Assembly (NCBI GenBank): GCA_036387315.1
Contig: DASVTY010000083.1
Location: forward strand, 1-64,000
Reading direction: 5' to 3'
DNA: 64,000 nt
DNA from: JALZCH01 sp036387315
Lineage (GTDB): Bacteria > Acidobacteriota > Blastocatellia > Pyrinomonadales > Pyrinomonadaceae
Shown here: positions 24,913 to 33,711 of the stretch, piece after piece
Layout of the letters: every line of letters starts with the position of its first letter
Position numbering within the stretch: the stretch's first letter is position 1
Notes under the pieces: model-generated
The model's input: the letters and a program-made list of their open reading frames with translations, nothing else
The model's database searches: none
What the model was told of the DNA's origin: nothing
Position numbers and translations under genes: made by a program

Positions 24913-26178
24913 TTATACAATTTTTGAAGCCTGAATCTGTGAAAGATCGAAATCGAGCTTCGGTCGAACCGCTCCGATCCATTTCCCGTACCAGCTAATG
25001 TTACGCCTCACGTCCTGAACTTCAAACGTAACAACATCAGCTTGTTTGTACAAGCCGATTGATGTGTCTTTGATAAAATAGATTTCAACCGAATATTTGT
25101 TATCGTTCAACAAATTTGCGGGAATTCGACAAACTCCCTGACACAAGCCCGGAGATAATTCGACGACAGAAGAACCAACGTTAAAAATGCACTCGCCCGC
25201 AACAGACCAGAGAACCAGACTGAGATTTATATCCGCAGGCTCGGAAAGCAAATTCCAAAATTCAAACTCTATTTCAATCGGCGTTTCAACCGTGATGACG
25301 CTGGTTTCTTCAACGCCGACCGGAGAGACGGTCACGCGCTTTAAACGAATTGCGTCATTTCCCGGAGCGTCTTCGATTTTGTCCCAGCGCTGTTCGAGCT
25401 GAACCGCCGTATCTCTGGTTAAATATTCGTTAATTATGTCTTTAGTGTCTCCGGCATTGGCGACTTGACCGCCGCGCAGCAAAATCGCTTTTGTGCAAAG
25501 ATTTTGCACGGCTGTCATATTATGGCTGACGAAAAGCACGGTTCTTCCGTCTTGTTTGGAAACCTCGTGCATTTTCCCCAGGCATTTCTTTTGAAACTCG
25601 GCGTCGCCGACGGCTAAAACCTCGTCAACAATCAAAATCTCCGGTTCGAGATTAGCGGCGACCGCAAAAGCGAGTCTGGTGTACATTCCGCTCGAATAGC
25701 GTTTGACGGGCGTGTCGAGAAAATCTTCGATCTCGGCAAAATCAACGATTTCGTCAAACTTTTTAGCAATCTCTTCGCGCCGCATTCCGAGAATCGCGCC
25801 GTTTAAGAAGATGTTTTCTCTGCCCGTCAACTCCGGGTGAAATCCGGTTCCGACTTCCAAAAGCGAGCCGACGCGACCGTAAAGCTCGATTCTTCCTGCG
25901 GTCGGTTCTGTAATGCGCGAGAGGATTTTTAAAAGCGTTGATTTGCCCGCGCCGTTTCTGCCGATAATCCCGACGACTTCGCCCGGCTTAACTTCAAAGC
26001 TCACGTCTTTTAAAGCCCAAAAGCTGCTATTGCCGTTTCCCTTTGACCGACCTTTAAAGACGTTTAGCGGAAATCGAGCGGCATTGACAAGCGATTCGCG
26101 GAATGTCGCGTAAGGCTCCTGCTTGTTGCCGATGGCGTATTGCTTGCAGAGGTTTTCGACTCGGATAATCGGTTTCAT
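24913..26178 (-). CDS. wzt: Wzt: ABC polysaccharide exporter ATPase with carbohydrate-binding domain
   Basis: 421 residues. The ATPase domain (1-245) shows Walker A GIIGRNGAGKSTLLKIL, a Q-loop region near GFHPELTGRENI, the ABC signature YSSGMYTRLAFAVA, Walker B PEILIVDEVLAVGD and the H-loop VSHNM. Residues 260-400 form the Wzt C-terminal beta-sandwich, which in E. coli O8/O9a binds the capped non-reducing end of the glycan. With Wzm it exports a finished polysaccharide across the inner membrane. The stop is followed by the methyltransferases. Wzm is encoded 21 bases upstream. Confidence 0.93.
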   Translation of the reverse strand: MKPIIRVENLCKQYAIGNKQEPYATFRESLVNAARFPLNVFKGRSKGNGNSSFWALKDVSFEVKPGEVVGIIGRNGAGKSTLLKILSRITEPTAGRIELYGRVGSLLEVGTGFHPELTGRENIFLNGAILGMRREEIAKKFDEIVDFAEIEDFLDTPVKRYSSGMYTRLAFAVAANLEPEILIVDEVLAVGDAEFQKKCLGKMHEVSKQDGRTVLFVSHNMTAVQNLCTKAILLRGGQVANAGDTKDIINEYLTRDTAVQLEQRWDKIEDAPGNDAIRLKRVTVSPVGVEETSVITVETPIEIEFEFWNLLSEPADINLSLVLWSVAGECIFNVGSSVVELSPGLCQGVCRIPANLLNDNKYSVEIYFIKDTSIGLYKQADVVTFEVQDVRRNISWYGKWIGAVRPKLDFDLSQIQASKIV

Positions 26179-26199
26179 TCAAAAACTAAAACTACTAAT

Positions 26200-27108
26200 T
26201 TAAATGATGTCGGCGAAGCTCTTTTCCATTCTCTTGAACATAAACGCCGCGTAAAACAGGATTACCAGAGTCAGCGCAGTCGAAATGCCGAGCGCCAGCC
26301 AATCAAACGGTCTTCCGAAAAACGCCGAGCGATACGCTTCGATTTGTCCGGCAACAGGATTAAGCCAGAGCAGCCAGCGCCATTTTTCCGGGACGAGACT
26401 CGCCGGATAAATAATCGGCGTGGCGAATAATCCGAGCTGAACGAGAAACGGGAGAGCGTAGCGAATATCCCGGTATTTGACATTGAGCGCCGACATCCAC
26501 ATTCCGACGCCGATTGCCAGCAGACTCGTCAGAATGATTAAAACCGGGAGCATCAAAATGTTGATTGACAAACCCGCGCCGTAATAAAACATCAGCGCGA
26601 CGAGAAGAACGAAAGCAATCAGAAAATCGAGCAATCCCGAACCGACGGCAGCCGTCGGAATAATCATTCGCGGAAAATAAACTTTCGTAATCAGATTCGA
26701 GCTTCCGACCAGACTGTTTCCGCTGTTGGTGATGGAGTTTGAAAAGAAAGTCCAGGGCAGAAGTCCTGCGTAAGCGAAAAGCGGATACGGAATTCCGTCC
26801 GAAGGCATTCCGGCGAGACGCCCGAAAAAGAGCGTAAAAATCAGCATCGTGAATAACGGCTGAATAATCGCCCAAGCCGCGCCGAGAGCGGTTTGCTTAT
26901 ACCGCACTTTGATGTCGCGCATCATCAGGATATAAAGCAAATCGCGGTAATGCCACAAATCGCGCAAATCGAGCGCAACCCAAGCCTTGCTCGGTTCGAT
27001 CACCACAATTGGCTTTTCCGGCAAAGAATCAACGGCTTGAGGATTGGCAAAAGAATTGCCGCCGGTTTTGTGCAACTCTTCGAGATTCGGTTGGCTGATT
27101 GCGCTCAT
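26200..27108 (-). CDS. wzm: Wzm: ABC polysaccharide exporter permease
   Basis: 302 residues from the ATG at 27106-27108. A TTG eleven codons earlier is also open but has no better ribosome site. Six membrane segments of the ABC2 family are visible, beginning YILMMRDIKVRYKQTALGAAWAIIQPLF, with the conserved RDIKVRYKQT cytoplasmic helix. It forms the channel used by Wzt in export of O-antigen-like glycan. Length and layout are normal. Gene order wzm-wzt is canonical. Confidence 0.93.
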   Translation of the reverse strand: MSAISQPNLEELHKTGGNSFANPQAVDSLPEKPIVVIEPSKAWVALDLRDLWHYRDLLYILMMRDIKVRYKQTALGAAWAIIQPLFTMLIFTLFFGRLAGMPSDGIPYPLFAYAGLLPWTFFSNSITNSGNSLVGSSNLITKVYFPRMIIPTAAVGSGLLDFLIAFVLLVALMFYYGAGLSINILMLPVLIILTSLLAIGVGMWMSALNVKYRDIRYALPFLVQLGLFATPIIYPASLVPEKWRWLLWLNPVAGQIEAYRSAFFGRPFDWLALGISTALTLVILFYAAFMFKRMEKSFADII

Positions 27109-27200
27109 TAAAGATAAATCGGATTCGACGACCCAAATCAAAAATTAATTCGTTTCGGCTTGGTTCGTCAAACTCCGATTTTTAAGAATCGCATTGAAAA

Positions 27201-28247
27201 TTATTTAAATGACGCAATTTCGTCGCTCGCCGCCGCAAGCAGCCTTTGCAATTCAGGAATCGAAATATTGTCGTTTGCCGAAGAATATTCGCCGTTCAAT
27301 GCCGGTTCAAAGCCCCCGCTTTCGCCGCGAAGCTCCGGCAGTATCGAATGGATCACGTAAAAACCGTTTCTTTCCGACGTTCGGAAACATTCTTCTTCGG
27401 ACACCATTATTTCGTGGACTTTTTCGCCCGGACGGATTCCGGTGAAAACCATTTCGACTTCTTTGTTTTGAAGCTGCATCAACGCTTGCGCCGCATCAAC
27501 GACTCGCGCCGCCGGAACTTGCGGAATGTAAGTTTCTCCTCTTTGTCCTTCTCGCACTGCTGCAAAAACCGTGTCAACCGCTTTGTCCAGGCTCAGTAAA
27601 AATCTGGTCATTTCCGGCAGCGTGATTGTCATTGGACCGCCAGCTTTGATTTGTTCGATAAACAGCGGAACAATCGAGCCGCGCGACGCAATCACGTTGC
27701 CGTAACGAACACAGACGAATTTCGTGTCGCGGCAATCCATATTTGCTTCCAAAAGCACGCGCTCCTGCAACGCTTTGGTCATTCCCATCACGTTAATCGG
27801 TTTGCAAGCCTTATCGGTCGAAATGCCGACTACTGTTTCGATTCCGAGCGCGTTTTCACGAATTGCGCGGACGAGATTATTCGCGCCGCCGATGTTCGTC
27901 TGGACGGCTTCAAACGGAAAATACTCGCACGTCGGAACCTGCTTTAAAGCGGCGGCGTTGAATACAACGTCAGCCGAGCGAAGCGCGGCAAGCAGCGCGG
28001 CGTAATCGCGCACGTCGCCGATGCGGAAATTTAAAAGCTGGCGCGAGTTTTCGTAAATAATATCGTCGGTCGCTTCTTTGCGGTGCAGAAAAGCGAGCCG
28101 CATATAATGCTGTTTCGCTTCGTCGCGCGAAAAAACCGTAATCGAGCGCGGGCGTCCCATCTCGCCCGACAAAAGGCGTCTAACTAAAACTTGACCGAGC
28201 GATCCGGTTCCGCCCGTCACTAAAATTCTTTTCCCCTCTAAAACCAT
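27201..28247 (-). CDS. UDP-HexNAc 4,6-dehydratase-like (CapE/PseB/CapD-type SDR)
   Basis: 348 residues. The NAD-binding motif is RILVTGGTGSLGQVLVRRLL. GISTDKACKPINVMGMTK carries the MxxxK form of the catalytic pair used by the UDP-GlcNAc inverting 4,6-dehydratases (CapE, PseB, FlaA1 group) in place of YxxxK. Such enzymes convert UDP-GlcNAc to a 4-keto-6-deoxy sugar in the cytoplasm. The lack of N-terminal membrane helices puts it with the short CapE/PseB type, not the long CapD type. It is followed upstream by an RmlD-like reductase, as in L-FucNAc-type pathways. The sugar product is inferred. Confidence 0.87.
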   Translation of the reverse strand: MVLEGKRILVTGGTGSLGQVLVRRLLSGEMGRPRSITVFSRDEAKQHYMRLAFLHRKEATDDIIYENSRQLLNFRIGDVRDYAALLAALRSADVVFNAAALKQVPTCEYFPFEAVQTNIGGANNLVRAIRENALGIETVVGISTDKACKPINVMGMTKALQERVLLEANMDCRDTKFVCVRYGNVIASRGSIVPLFIEQIKAGGPMTITLPEMTRFLLSLDKAVDTVFAAVREGQRGETYIPQVPAARVVDAAQALMQLQNKEVEMVFTGIRPGEKVHEIMVSEEECFRTSERNGFYVIHSILPELRGESGGFEPALNGEYSSANDNISIPELQRLLAAASDEIASFK

Positions 28248-28346
28248 TTAAATTCGTTGAGTCTGCAAGGTCTATCAAGCGGGCGAATCGAAAGAATCAA
28301 ATCGCATTTGAAATTGATTCTTTAAGCTCGCGGCTCGACAGGCTTA

Positions 28347-29249
28347 TTAAACTGTATTTCTCCATTCGTCGTAAGTAGTCTCGTCATTCGCCATCCGGTT
28401 AATCATCGCTTCCCAGGACGGCGGAACAAAGCCCGTTTCACTGCGGAAACGGCTTGAATCCAAACTTCTGTCAATCTGAAAATCGTGGTCAGGCTCGATT
28501 TCAATATCAAGATTGTACGCTTTGCGCGTCAAAAGCAGCAATTCGTATTTGTTTACCGGCTCGCTCGAAACGTGCCAGACACCGCTCAGTTGAGGATAAT
28601 TTTCGATTAAATTCGCCAAAATGTCAGCCGCGACGACGGTCGGAAAACCCGAATAAATCGCTCGCGTAAACCCGCGCACGCGACCGCCGCGATTCGACAA
28701 AAACCATTCGATTAAGCTGTGCGCCGATTCAAGTTCTCTGCCGATAATCGAAGTGCGAACGGTGAGACAATTTTCATCAGCGACTTCGCCCATATTTTTG
28801 CTGCGCCCGTACAAATCCTCGGCGTCGGGCACGTCCCGCTCGGTGTAATTCCCGGTTCGCCCGCTAAAAACGCAATCGGTGCTTAAAGTTATCAACCGCG
28901 CCCCCGCAGCCCGGCACAATTTTGCGAGCCGATGCGGAAAGACGGCATTCGTCGTTAAAGTCGGAATCGGGTCTTTGGCGGTTTTGAGCTGTTTGATAAC
29001 TCCGATGCAATTTACGACGACATCAGGCTTTGACCGGGCAAAAGCGTCAACGACCGAATCGAAATCGTCAACCCGAACGTTCGGCACAGTTTTATCTTCA
29101 TCAAAAATCCCGAATCGCCGGTAACCGGAAAAATTTCCGCGCAGAGTCGTCCAAACGTCAAAACGGGTGTTCCAGCTTTGCACGAGCTTATGTCCGAGCA
29201 TTCCGCTGCCGCCCATTACAAGTATTCTTTTGCCGTTTGAATCGGTCAT
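28347..29249 (-). CDS. RmlD-like NAD(P)-dependent sugar reductase/SDR
   Basis: 300 residues, the usual length of RmlD-family extended SDRs. Visible are RILVMGGSGMLGHKLVQSW (nucleotide binding), VVNCIGVIKQL, LSTDCVFSGRTGNYTE with the STDYVF-like motif altered to STDCVF, and the catalytic YGRSK (YxxxK). Family members reduce 4-keto sugars such as dTDP-4-dehydrorhamnose. Beside a CapE-like dehydratase it could make a 6-deoxy-HexNAc. The first gene of the cluster on this strand. Product sugar is unproven. Confidence 0.85.
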   Translation of the reverse strand: MTDSNGKRILVMGGSGMLGHKLVQSWNTRFDVWTTLRGNFSGYRRFGIFDEDKTVPNVRVDDFDSVVDAFARSKPDVVVNCIGVIKQLKTAKDPIPTLTTNAVFPHRLAKLCRAAGARLITLSTDCVFSGRTGNYTERDVPDAEDLYGRSKNMGEVADENCLTVRTSIIGRELESAHSLIEWFLSNRGGRVRGFTRAIYSGFPTVVAADILANLIENYPQLSGVWHVSSEPVNKYELLLLTRKAYNLDIEIEPDHDFQIDRSLDSSRFRSETGFVPPSWEAMINRMANDETTYDEWRNTV

Positions 29250-29437
29250 AAAAATTTGTTGAGATCAGGAATTTTCGCGTGACGTTAATATGAGAACGAA
29301 GTTGCTTGCGAAAAACGTTATACTACCGAAAACGCCCGTTTTTGTGAAGCACAACCCGATTTGCGGAATTTGTTTTATAATTCGGAAACATAATTTTATT
29401 GAATTGTGAAAAATTAAAAACAAAAGGAACCGAAACG

Positions 29438-29623
29438 ATGGCAGAAAAAAAGAGACCGAATAAACGCGCCAAAGCAGTTGCCAAATTGCTCAAAGATTCC
29501 GAACTGCTGGCGACTGCGAAGGCGACGAATGAATCAAAAGAAGACCCGAATTTAAAGTCAACTGACGTTCCGAATAAAACCATCGCCCCAAAGAAAACGC
29601 GACCGGAAAAGAAACGCGGTTAA
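29438..29623 (+). CDS. Small lysine-rich basic protein, unknown function
   Basis: 61 residues from the ATG at 29438, preceded by AAAGGAACCGAAACG, which gives a usable Shine-Dalgarno. A longer frame starts 13 codons earlier but would run through that site. About a quarter of residues are lysine or arginine (MAEKKRPNKRAKAVAKLLKD, ending KKTRPEKKRG), with little hydrophobic content. It is likely disordered and nucleic-acid or ribosome associated, but no family is recognised. It sits alone between the polysaccharide cluster and the ribonuclease gene. A TATAAT lies at 29376-29381, without a good -35. Confidence 0.5.
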   Translation: MAEKKRPNKRAKAVAKLLKDSELLATAKATNESKEDPNLKSTDVPNKTIAPKKTRPEKKRG

Positions 29624-29716
29624 ATAACTTGCTGGAAAAATTGCGATGAAACAGCGCAGCCGCAATAACATTTTTTGAATAATGTTATTGCAAAACCTTT
29701 GAGTTAGCGTTTCGCG

Positions 29717-31213
29717 ATGTCTTATGATGATCGAATGAGTCAACGCATCTATTCTTCGATAAATCTTCAAAAAATTGCCCGCGAGGCGATGCTTGAAGAA
29801 GATTTTATTCCCGATCCGCCGCCCGCCGTTCTTGCCGAAAATAACGCTGCCGAAAATGATTTAAAGACAAAACTCGATTCTGAAATTGTTGATTTGAGAC
29901 ATTTATTTTGGTCTTCGATTGATAACGAAGAATCGCGCGATTTAGACCAGGTTGAAGTTGCAGAGCGGTTGGAAAACGAAGAAATCAGGATACGCGTCGG
30001 GATCGCAGATGTTGACGCTTTCGTGCCGAAAAATTCGGAAACGGACATTTACGCCGGGCAAAATACGACTTCCGTTTACACCGGCGTTCAAACATTTCCG
30101 ATGCTCCCGCGCCGTCTTTCCGAAGATTTGACTTCTTTGCTGGAAAATAAAGACTGTCTGGCGGTCGTCACGGATTTTGTGGTGGCAAAAGACGGGAGCG
30201 TAAAACTAAACGGCATTTATCGCGCGCTCGTTCACAATTACGCGAAGCTCGATTATGATTCGGTCGGCGATTTTCTTGACGGAAAAACCAATTTGCACAC
30301 AGAAATCGCGGGACTCGTTGAACAAATTCGTTTGCAGGACGAAGCCGCAGACCGGTTGCGAGCGGTGCGCGTGAAAGAAGGCGCTTTGGAGTTCGGAACT
30401 GTCGAAGCGACCGCAACGCAGCGCAACGGCGAGATTTATTTGACCGTCAAACAAAAAAATCAGGCGCGTTATTTAATCGAAAATCTGATGATAACCGCCA
30501 ATGTTTTGATGGCTAAGTTTCTCGAAGCAAGCAAATATCCGGCGCTCAAACGCATTGTTCGCCGTCCCGAACGCTGGCAGCGAATTGTTGAATTAGCCGC
30601 CGATTTCGGCGAAAAACTTCCCGATGAACCCAGTTCGATTGCGCTCGCAAATTTTCTCGAACGCCGACGCGCCGCCGATCCGGTTCATTTCCCGGATTTA
30701 TCTTTGTCGGTGGTCAAACTTATCGGCGCGGGCGATTACACGGTTGATAAACCGGGCGAGCCGGAAACCGACGGACATTTCGGTCTTGCCGTCAGCGATT
30801 ACACGCATTCGACCGCGCCGAATCGCCGTTACGCCGATTTGATTACCCAACGTCTGGTCAAAGCCGCAATCAAAAACGCGCCCGCGCCTTATTCAATCGA
30901 AGAACTTGAAAAAATCGCCGCGCGCTGCAACGACAGACAAAGCGCCGCGCGCAAAGTCGAGCGCAAAATGCGAAAAGTGGTCGCCGCGCAGGTTTTAAGT
31001 CACCACATCGGTAAAACTTTTCAGGGAATCATCACCGGCGTTTCCCGAAAGGGCGTTTTCGTGCGTTTGCTCGATCCTCCGGCGGAAGGGAAAATTGTTG
31101 CCAATGAAGCCGGAGCCGATGTTGGAGACAAAGTTACCGTTCGTTTGATAAAAACCGATGCCGAAAATGGTTTTATTGATTTTGAGCGAATTTTAAAAGA
31201 TGAAAAAAGCTGA
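29717..31213 (+). CDS. RNB-domain exoribonuclease (RNase II/R family)
   Basis: 498 residues. The RNB active-site stretch is SIDNEESRDLDQ (D69, D75, D77), where E. coli RNase II has four aspartates. The fourth position is Q here, a form I recall from other bacterial RNB subgroups. Later FGLAVSDYTHSTAPNRRYADLIT is the family's RNA-contacting segment, and residues 425-495 form an S1 domain (FQGIITGVSRKGVFVRLLD). The cold-shock domains at the N-terminus of RNase R are missing, so this is a short version. It should degrade RNA 3' to 5'. The stop overlaps the next start by 14 bases. Confidence 0.88.
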   Translation: MSYDDRMSQRIYSSINLQKIAREAMLEEDFIPDPPPAVLAENNAAENDLKTKLDSEIVDLRHLFWSSIDNEESRDLDQVEVAERLENEEIRIRVGIADVDAFVPKNSETDIYAGQNTTSVYTGVQTFPMLPRRLSEDLTSLLENKDCLAVVTDFVVAKDGSVKLNGIYRALVHNYAKLDYDSVGDFLDGKTNLHTEIAGLVEQIRLQDEAADRLRAVRVKEGALEFGTVEATATQRNGEIYLTVKQKNQARYLIENLMITANVLMAKFLEASKYPALKRIVRRPERWQRIVELAADFGEKLPDEPSSIALANFLERRRAADPVHFPDLSLSVVKLIGAGDYTVDKPGEPETDGHFGLAVSDYTHSTAPNRRYADLITQRLVKAAIKNAPAPYSIEELEKIAARCNDRQSAARKVERKMRKVVAAQVLSHHIGKTFQGIITGVSRKGVFVRLLDPPAEGKIVANEAGADVGDKVTVRLIKTDAENGFIDFERILKDEKS

Positions 31214-31781
31214 GCTTCGCAAAATTTATCTCGAAAAACAAAAATCGCTTCCGCCGGACGAAAGACGCGATAAAAGCGAACAAGTCATTCGACTTTTGTT
31301 TGATAATTTCGATTTTTCCGACTTTAAATTTTTAAATTGCTTTATCACGTTAGAAAAAAACAACGAGCTTGATACGTTCGAGATTTTTCAAAAAATCTGG
31401 CGCGAGTTTCCGGCAATTATCACGACCGCGCCGCGAATTAATCGCGAGATGGACATTCTCGAAATGGTCGTCGCCGCGCCGACAACCAAATACGTGCAAA
31501 ACAACTGGGGAATTTTAGAACCGGCGGGCGATGATTTGATCGAGCCGGAAAAGCTGGATGTTGTTTTAATGCCGCTGATTGCTTTCGACACGCGCGGCTT
31601 TCGCTGCGGTTACGGCAAAGGCTTTTACGACAAATTCTTGCGAAAATGCCGCCCCGATTGCCGGAAAATCGGGTTATCGCTTTTTCCGCCGGTGGAAAAA
31701 ATCGAAGATATCGAAGATTGGGACGTGCCGCTCGACTGCTGCGTAATTCCCGGAAATGTCTGGAAATTTAAGAGCTTCTGA
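31200..31781 (+). CDS. 5-formyltetrahydrofolate cyclo-ligase
   Basis: 193 residues, normal for the MTHFS/YgfA family. It starts MKKAELRKIYLEKQKSLPPD with the basic RxxY ATP-contact region. The C-terminal signature IAFDTRGFRCGYGKGFYDKFL is the ATP/substrate loop (GYGKGFYD). It converts 5-formyl-THF to 5,10-methenyl-THF using ATP, in one-carbon metabolism in the cytoplasm. The ATG lies inside the end of the ribonuclease gene (14-base overlap), so translation is coupled. No other folate gene is nearby. Confidence 0.92.
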   Translation: MKKAELRKIYLEKQKSLPPDERRDKSEQVIRLLFDNFDFSDFKFLNCFITLEKNNELDTFEIFQKIWREFPAIITTAPRINREMDILEMVVAAPTTKYVQNNWGILEPAGDDLIEPEKLDVVLMPLIAFDTRGFRCGYGKGFYDKFLRKCRPDCRKIGLSLFPPVEKIEDIEDWDVPLDCCVIPGNVWKFKSF

Positions 31782-31933
31782 AATATTTTGAAATATTTTC
31801 TTGATTGATTCTTTAGTTCAATTGAATTAAAATCCACCAGCTTTTTCTACGAGCAAAGAATGGTCTGAAAGAAGATGCGTGTCTTTACTTCAAGTCCGAT
31901 TCGATGCTCACAAATTTTTCAGGAGACAATAAA

Positions 31934-32428
31934 ATGATTAAAAAATACGCGGTTTTAAAACCACTCGCACTGTCGTTCTGTTTGATGACGGCATTAACTT
32001 TATTCCTTTCGCCAACTTCGGCAAACGCTCAAGCCGCCGCCTTTACCTCCAATTACACCGAACAGGTGGCTCCGACGACATTTAGCCCGTGCGCGGGTTC
32101 GACGATCACATTAACCGGCGAAATCCACTATGTGTTTCACGTTACGGAGACGCCGAGCGGACAGAGAGTTTTCCGTAATCACATTAATTATCAGGGAATA
32201 AGCGGAGTTGACGCGGCTGGAAATCAGTATCAAGTCGCCTCGCAAAGCAACGAGACCACTGTATTGGACGAAGAGCTGCGCACTTTTACAATCGTTCAAT
32301 ATTTCAAATTGCTCGGTCGCGGTCAAGCCGCCAATGAGCGCGTGCGCACGATAAATCATGTGACAATCAACGACAACGGCGAGGTCACATCAATTTTCAG
32401 CAAATTTGAAGCCGATTGCAGCTTTTAG
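31934..32428 (+). CDS. Secreted protein of unknown function
   Basis: 164 residues from the ATG at 31934, with CAGGAG eight bases upstream. The longer frame start at 31904 is rejected because the ribosome site and the signal peptide fit the later one. MIKKYAVLKPLALSFCLMTA followed by LTLFLSPTSANAQ is a Sec signal with a likely cut after ANA. The mature part is a beta-rich domain with a conserved-looking CAGSTITLTGEIHYVFHVTE and a final cysteine (FEADCSF), which could form a disulfide with the first. I do not recognise the family. A long hairpin follows the gene. Confidence 0.7.
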   Translation: MIKKYAVLKPLALSFCLMTALTLFLSPTSANAQAAAFTSNYTEQVAPTTFSPCAGSTITLTGEIHYVFHVTETPSGQRVFRNHINYQGISGVDAAGNQYQVASQSNETTVLDEELRTFTIVQYFKLLGRGQAANERVRTINHVTINDNGEVTSIFSKFEADCSF

Positions 32429-32485
32429 CAAAAAGCGTTCGACCAGAGCTATTTTCGGTTTATTGCAATTCAAGCGAAAATGCAG

Positions 32486-32540
32486 AAGCCCGCAGGATAG
32501 TCCGAGGGGTTTATCGCGCCCTGGACTATCCTGCGGGCTT
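32486..32540 (+). terminator. Rho-independent terminator with an unusually long stem
   Basis: An 18-bp perfect stem, AAGCCCGCAGGATAGTCC with its complement at 32523-32540, holds a 19-base loop that itself pairs AGGG with CCCT. TATTCTTATT follows. It lies 57 bases after the stop of the secreted protein. The rest of the 372-base gap to 32801 (32541-32800) has no other supported feature. Confidence 0.8.
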
Positions 32541-32800
32541 TATTCTTATTTGTGCGTTATTGCATATACATAAGATTTTTTCTGTGATAGGCTGTGCGCA
32601 CACTAACGTTTGAAGACCAATCTTCATCGCTCTCGAAGGCGACCCGTTCAAGATTCTTCTGTAATCCCCCCGTATGTGTGTTCGCAAAAATTATTCCCCA
32701 ATCAGACCAGTCTCGAATGACAATCCCGCCATTGAGACGTTGGCTGATTTAACGGGATTACTACAAAACATTGGCGCACAGCCAAAAGGAAAAACTTATT

Positions 32801-33238
32801 ATGTCAGTAGCAGCAGCAGTACAAACACCGCAGCTAGTTTTTAGCCACGATTACCAATCAATACCGCGCGAGAAAATGGGCGGTGTGACGATGTATGCCT
32901 ATTTTTCGTTTAACGAGGGAATCGGACCCGACCGCTCACACGGCGCGGTTGCCGGTCACATCCGTCTCGAACAGGGCGGGCTGAAAGACCCGAATGTCGG
33001 CAACTTTACCGTTCACGGCACATTCGCGGTTTACAAAGCGGCGGATATCGAAGATTACGTCACCGTCCATTTTCATAGCGTTCAGGGTCTGATGGGTCAG
33101 CAGACGATTGGCGGCTTGATGCTTCTCAAGGGCGACTTTAAATCGGGACAGGTCACTTACACCTACACAGCCGAAGGGGGGCACCCGTTGATTACCGTGT
33201 CGAGCGAGAAGGTCGGACCGATTCTTTTAAAATCGTAA
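32801..33238 (+). CDS. Small protein of unknown function
   Basis: 145 residues from the ATG at 32801. The ribosome site AAAGGA lies about 10 bases upstream, so the longer frame start at 32771 (TTG) is less likely. MSVAAAVQTPQLVFSHDYQS opens the protein, which has a beta-rich run GAVAGHIRLEQGGLKDPNVG and NFTVHGTFAVYKAADIEDYV. No signal peptide, membrane segment or cysteine is seen. I do not recognise a family. The long terminator hairpin at 33293 follows. It is a monocistronic unit by its flanking hairpins. Confidence 0.65.
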   Translation: MSVAAAVQTPQLVFSHDYQSIPREKMGGVTMYAYFSFNEGIGPDRSHGAVAGHIRLEQGGLKDPNVGNFTVHGTFAVYKAADIEDYVTVHFHSVQGLMGQQTIGGLMLLKGDFKSGQVTYTYTAEGGHPLITVSSEKVGPILLKS

Positions 33239-33292
33239 TTGAGGCGAAAATCAAGGCGGCGGCTTGCAGTCGCCCGTCCTGAACAAACTACA

Positions 33293-33337
33293 AAAAATGT
33301 GCAGGCGCGGAAATGGATTCCGCGCCTGCACATTTTT
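33293..33337 (+). terminator. Rho-independent terminator with a 20-bp perfect stem
   Basis: AAAAATGTGCAGGCGCGGAA pairs exactly with its complement at 33318-33337 around a 5-base loop ATGGA, with a T-run built into the stem. It lies between the plus-strand gene at 32801 and the converging minus-strand gene at 33349, so it can serve both. Confidence 0.9.
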
Positions 33338-33348
33338 ATTCGACTAAT

Positions 33349-33693
33349 TCAAACGGCACAAACTGCGTGGCGAATTTTTTGTTTTTCCCTGGCGTTGTTG
33401 TCAAGGATGACCGGCATAGCGGCGGGCGTAACTCTCATTTCCAAAAGCTTGCGGCTCATATCCATTCCAACAAAATCACATTGCTGTTTGTAATCAAGAT
33501 AAAGCTCGTAAATTTTCGCGGCTGATTCTTTGGCAATCTCCGGCGTTTTAAAACGCCGGTGCGGAAGAATTTCCGATTTGTAAGGCTTGGCGGTCAAAAC
33601 TCCGTTTTCGCCGCAACCGATGCGGTATTTTTTCGGGTGACGGCGGAAATCCGTGTCGTAATAATCGTTGATGTATGAAACGTCTTTTGCCAC
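33349..33693 (-). CDS. DUF4385-like protein with a disrupted 3' end
   Basis: 114 residues from a GTG at 33691-33693. The N-terminal 80 residues match DUF4385, with YRIGCGENGVLTAKPYKSEI, LPHRRFKTPEIAKESAAKIY and CDFVGMDMSRKLLEMRV. After LLEM the frame no longer resembles the family. In the next frame the sequence reads ESYARRYAGHP and then stops, and in the third frame SLTTTPGKNKKFATQFVPFE runs to a stop at 33336-33338. One or two frameshifts near 33400-33440 are therefore likely. The C-terminus given is probably an artefact of decay or a sequence error. Function unknown. It follows the PPK2 gene after 18 bases. Confidence 0.55.
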   Translation of the reverse strand: MAKDVSYINDYYDTDFRRHPKKYRIGCGENGVLTAKPYKSEILPHRRFKTPEIAKESAAKIYELYLDYKQQCDFVGMDMSRKLLEMRVTPAAMPVILDNNAREKQKIRHAVCAV

Positions 33694-33711
33694 TCGGATT
33701 TAATTGCGTTT

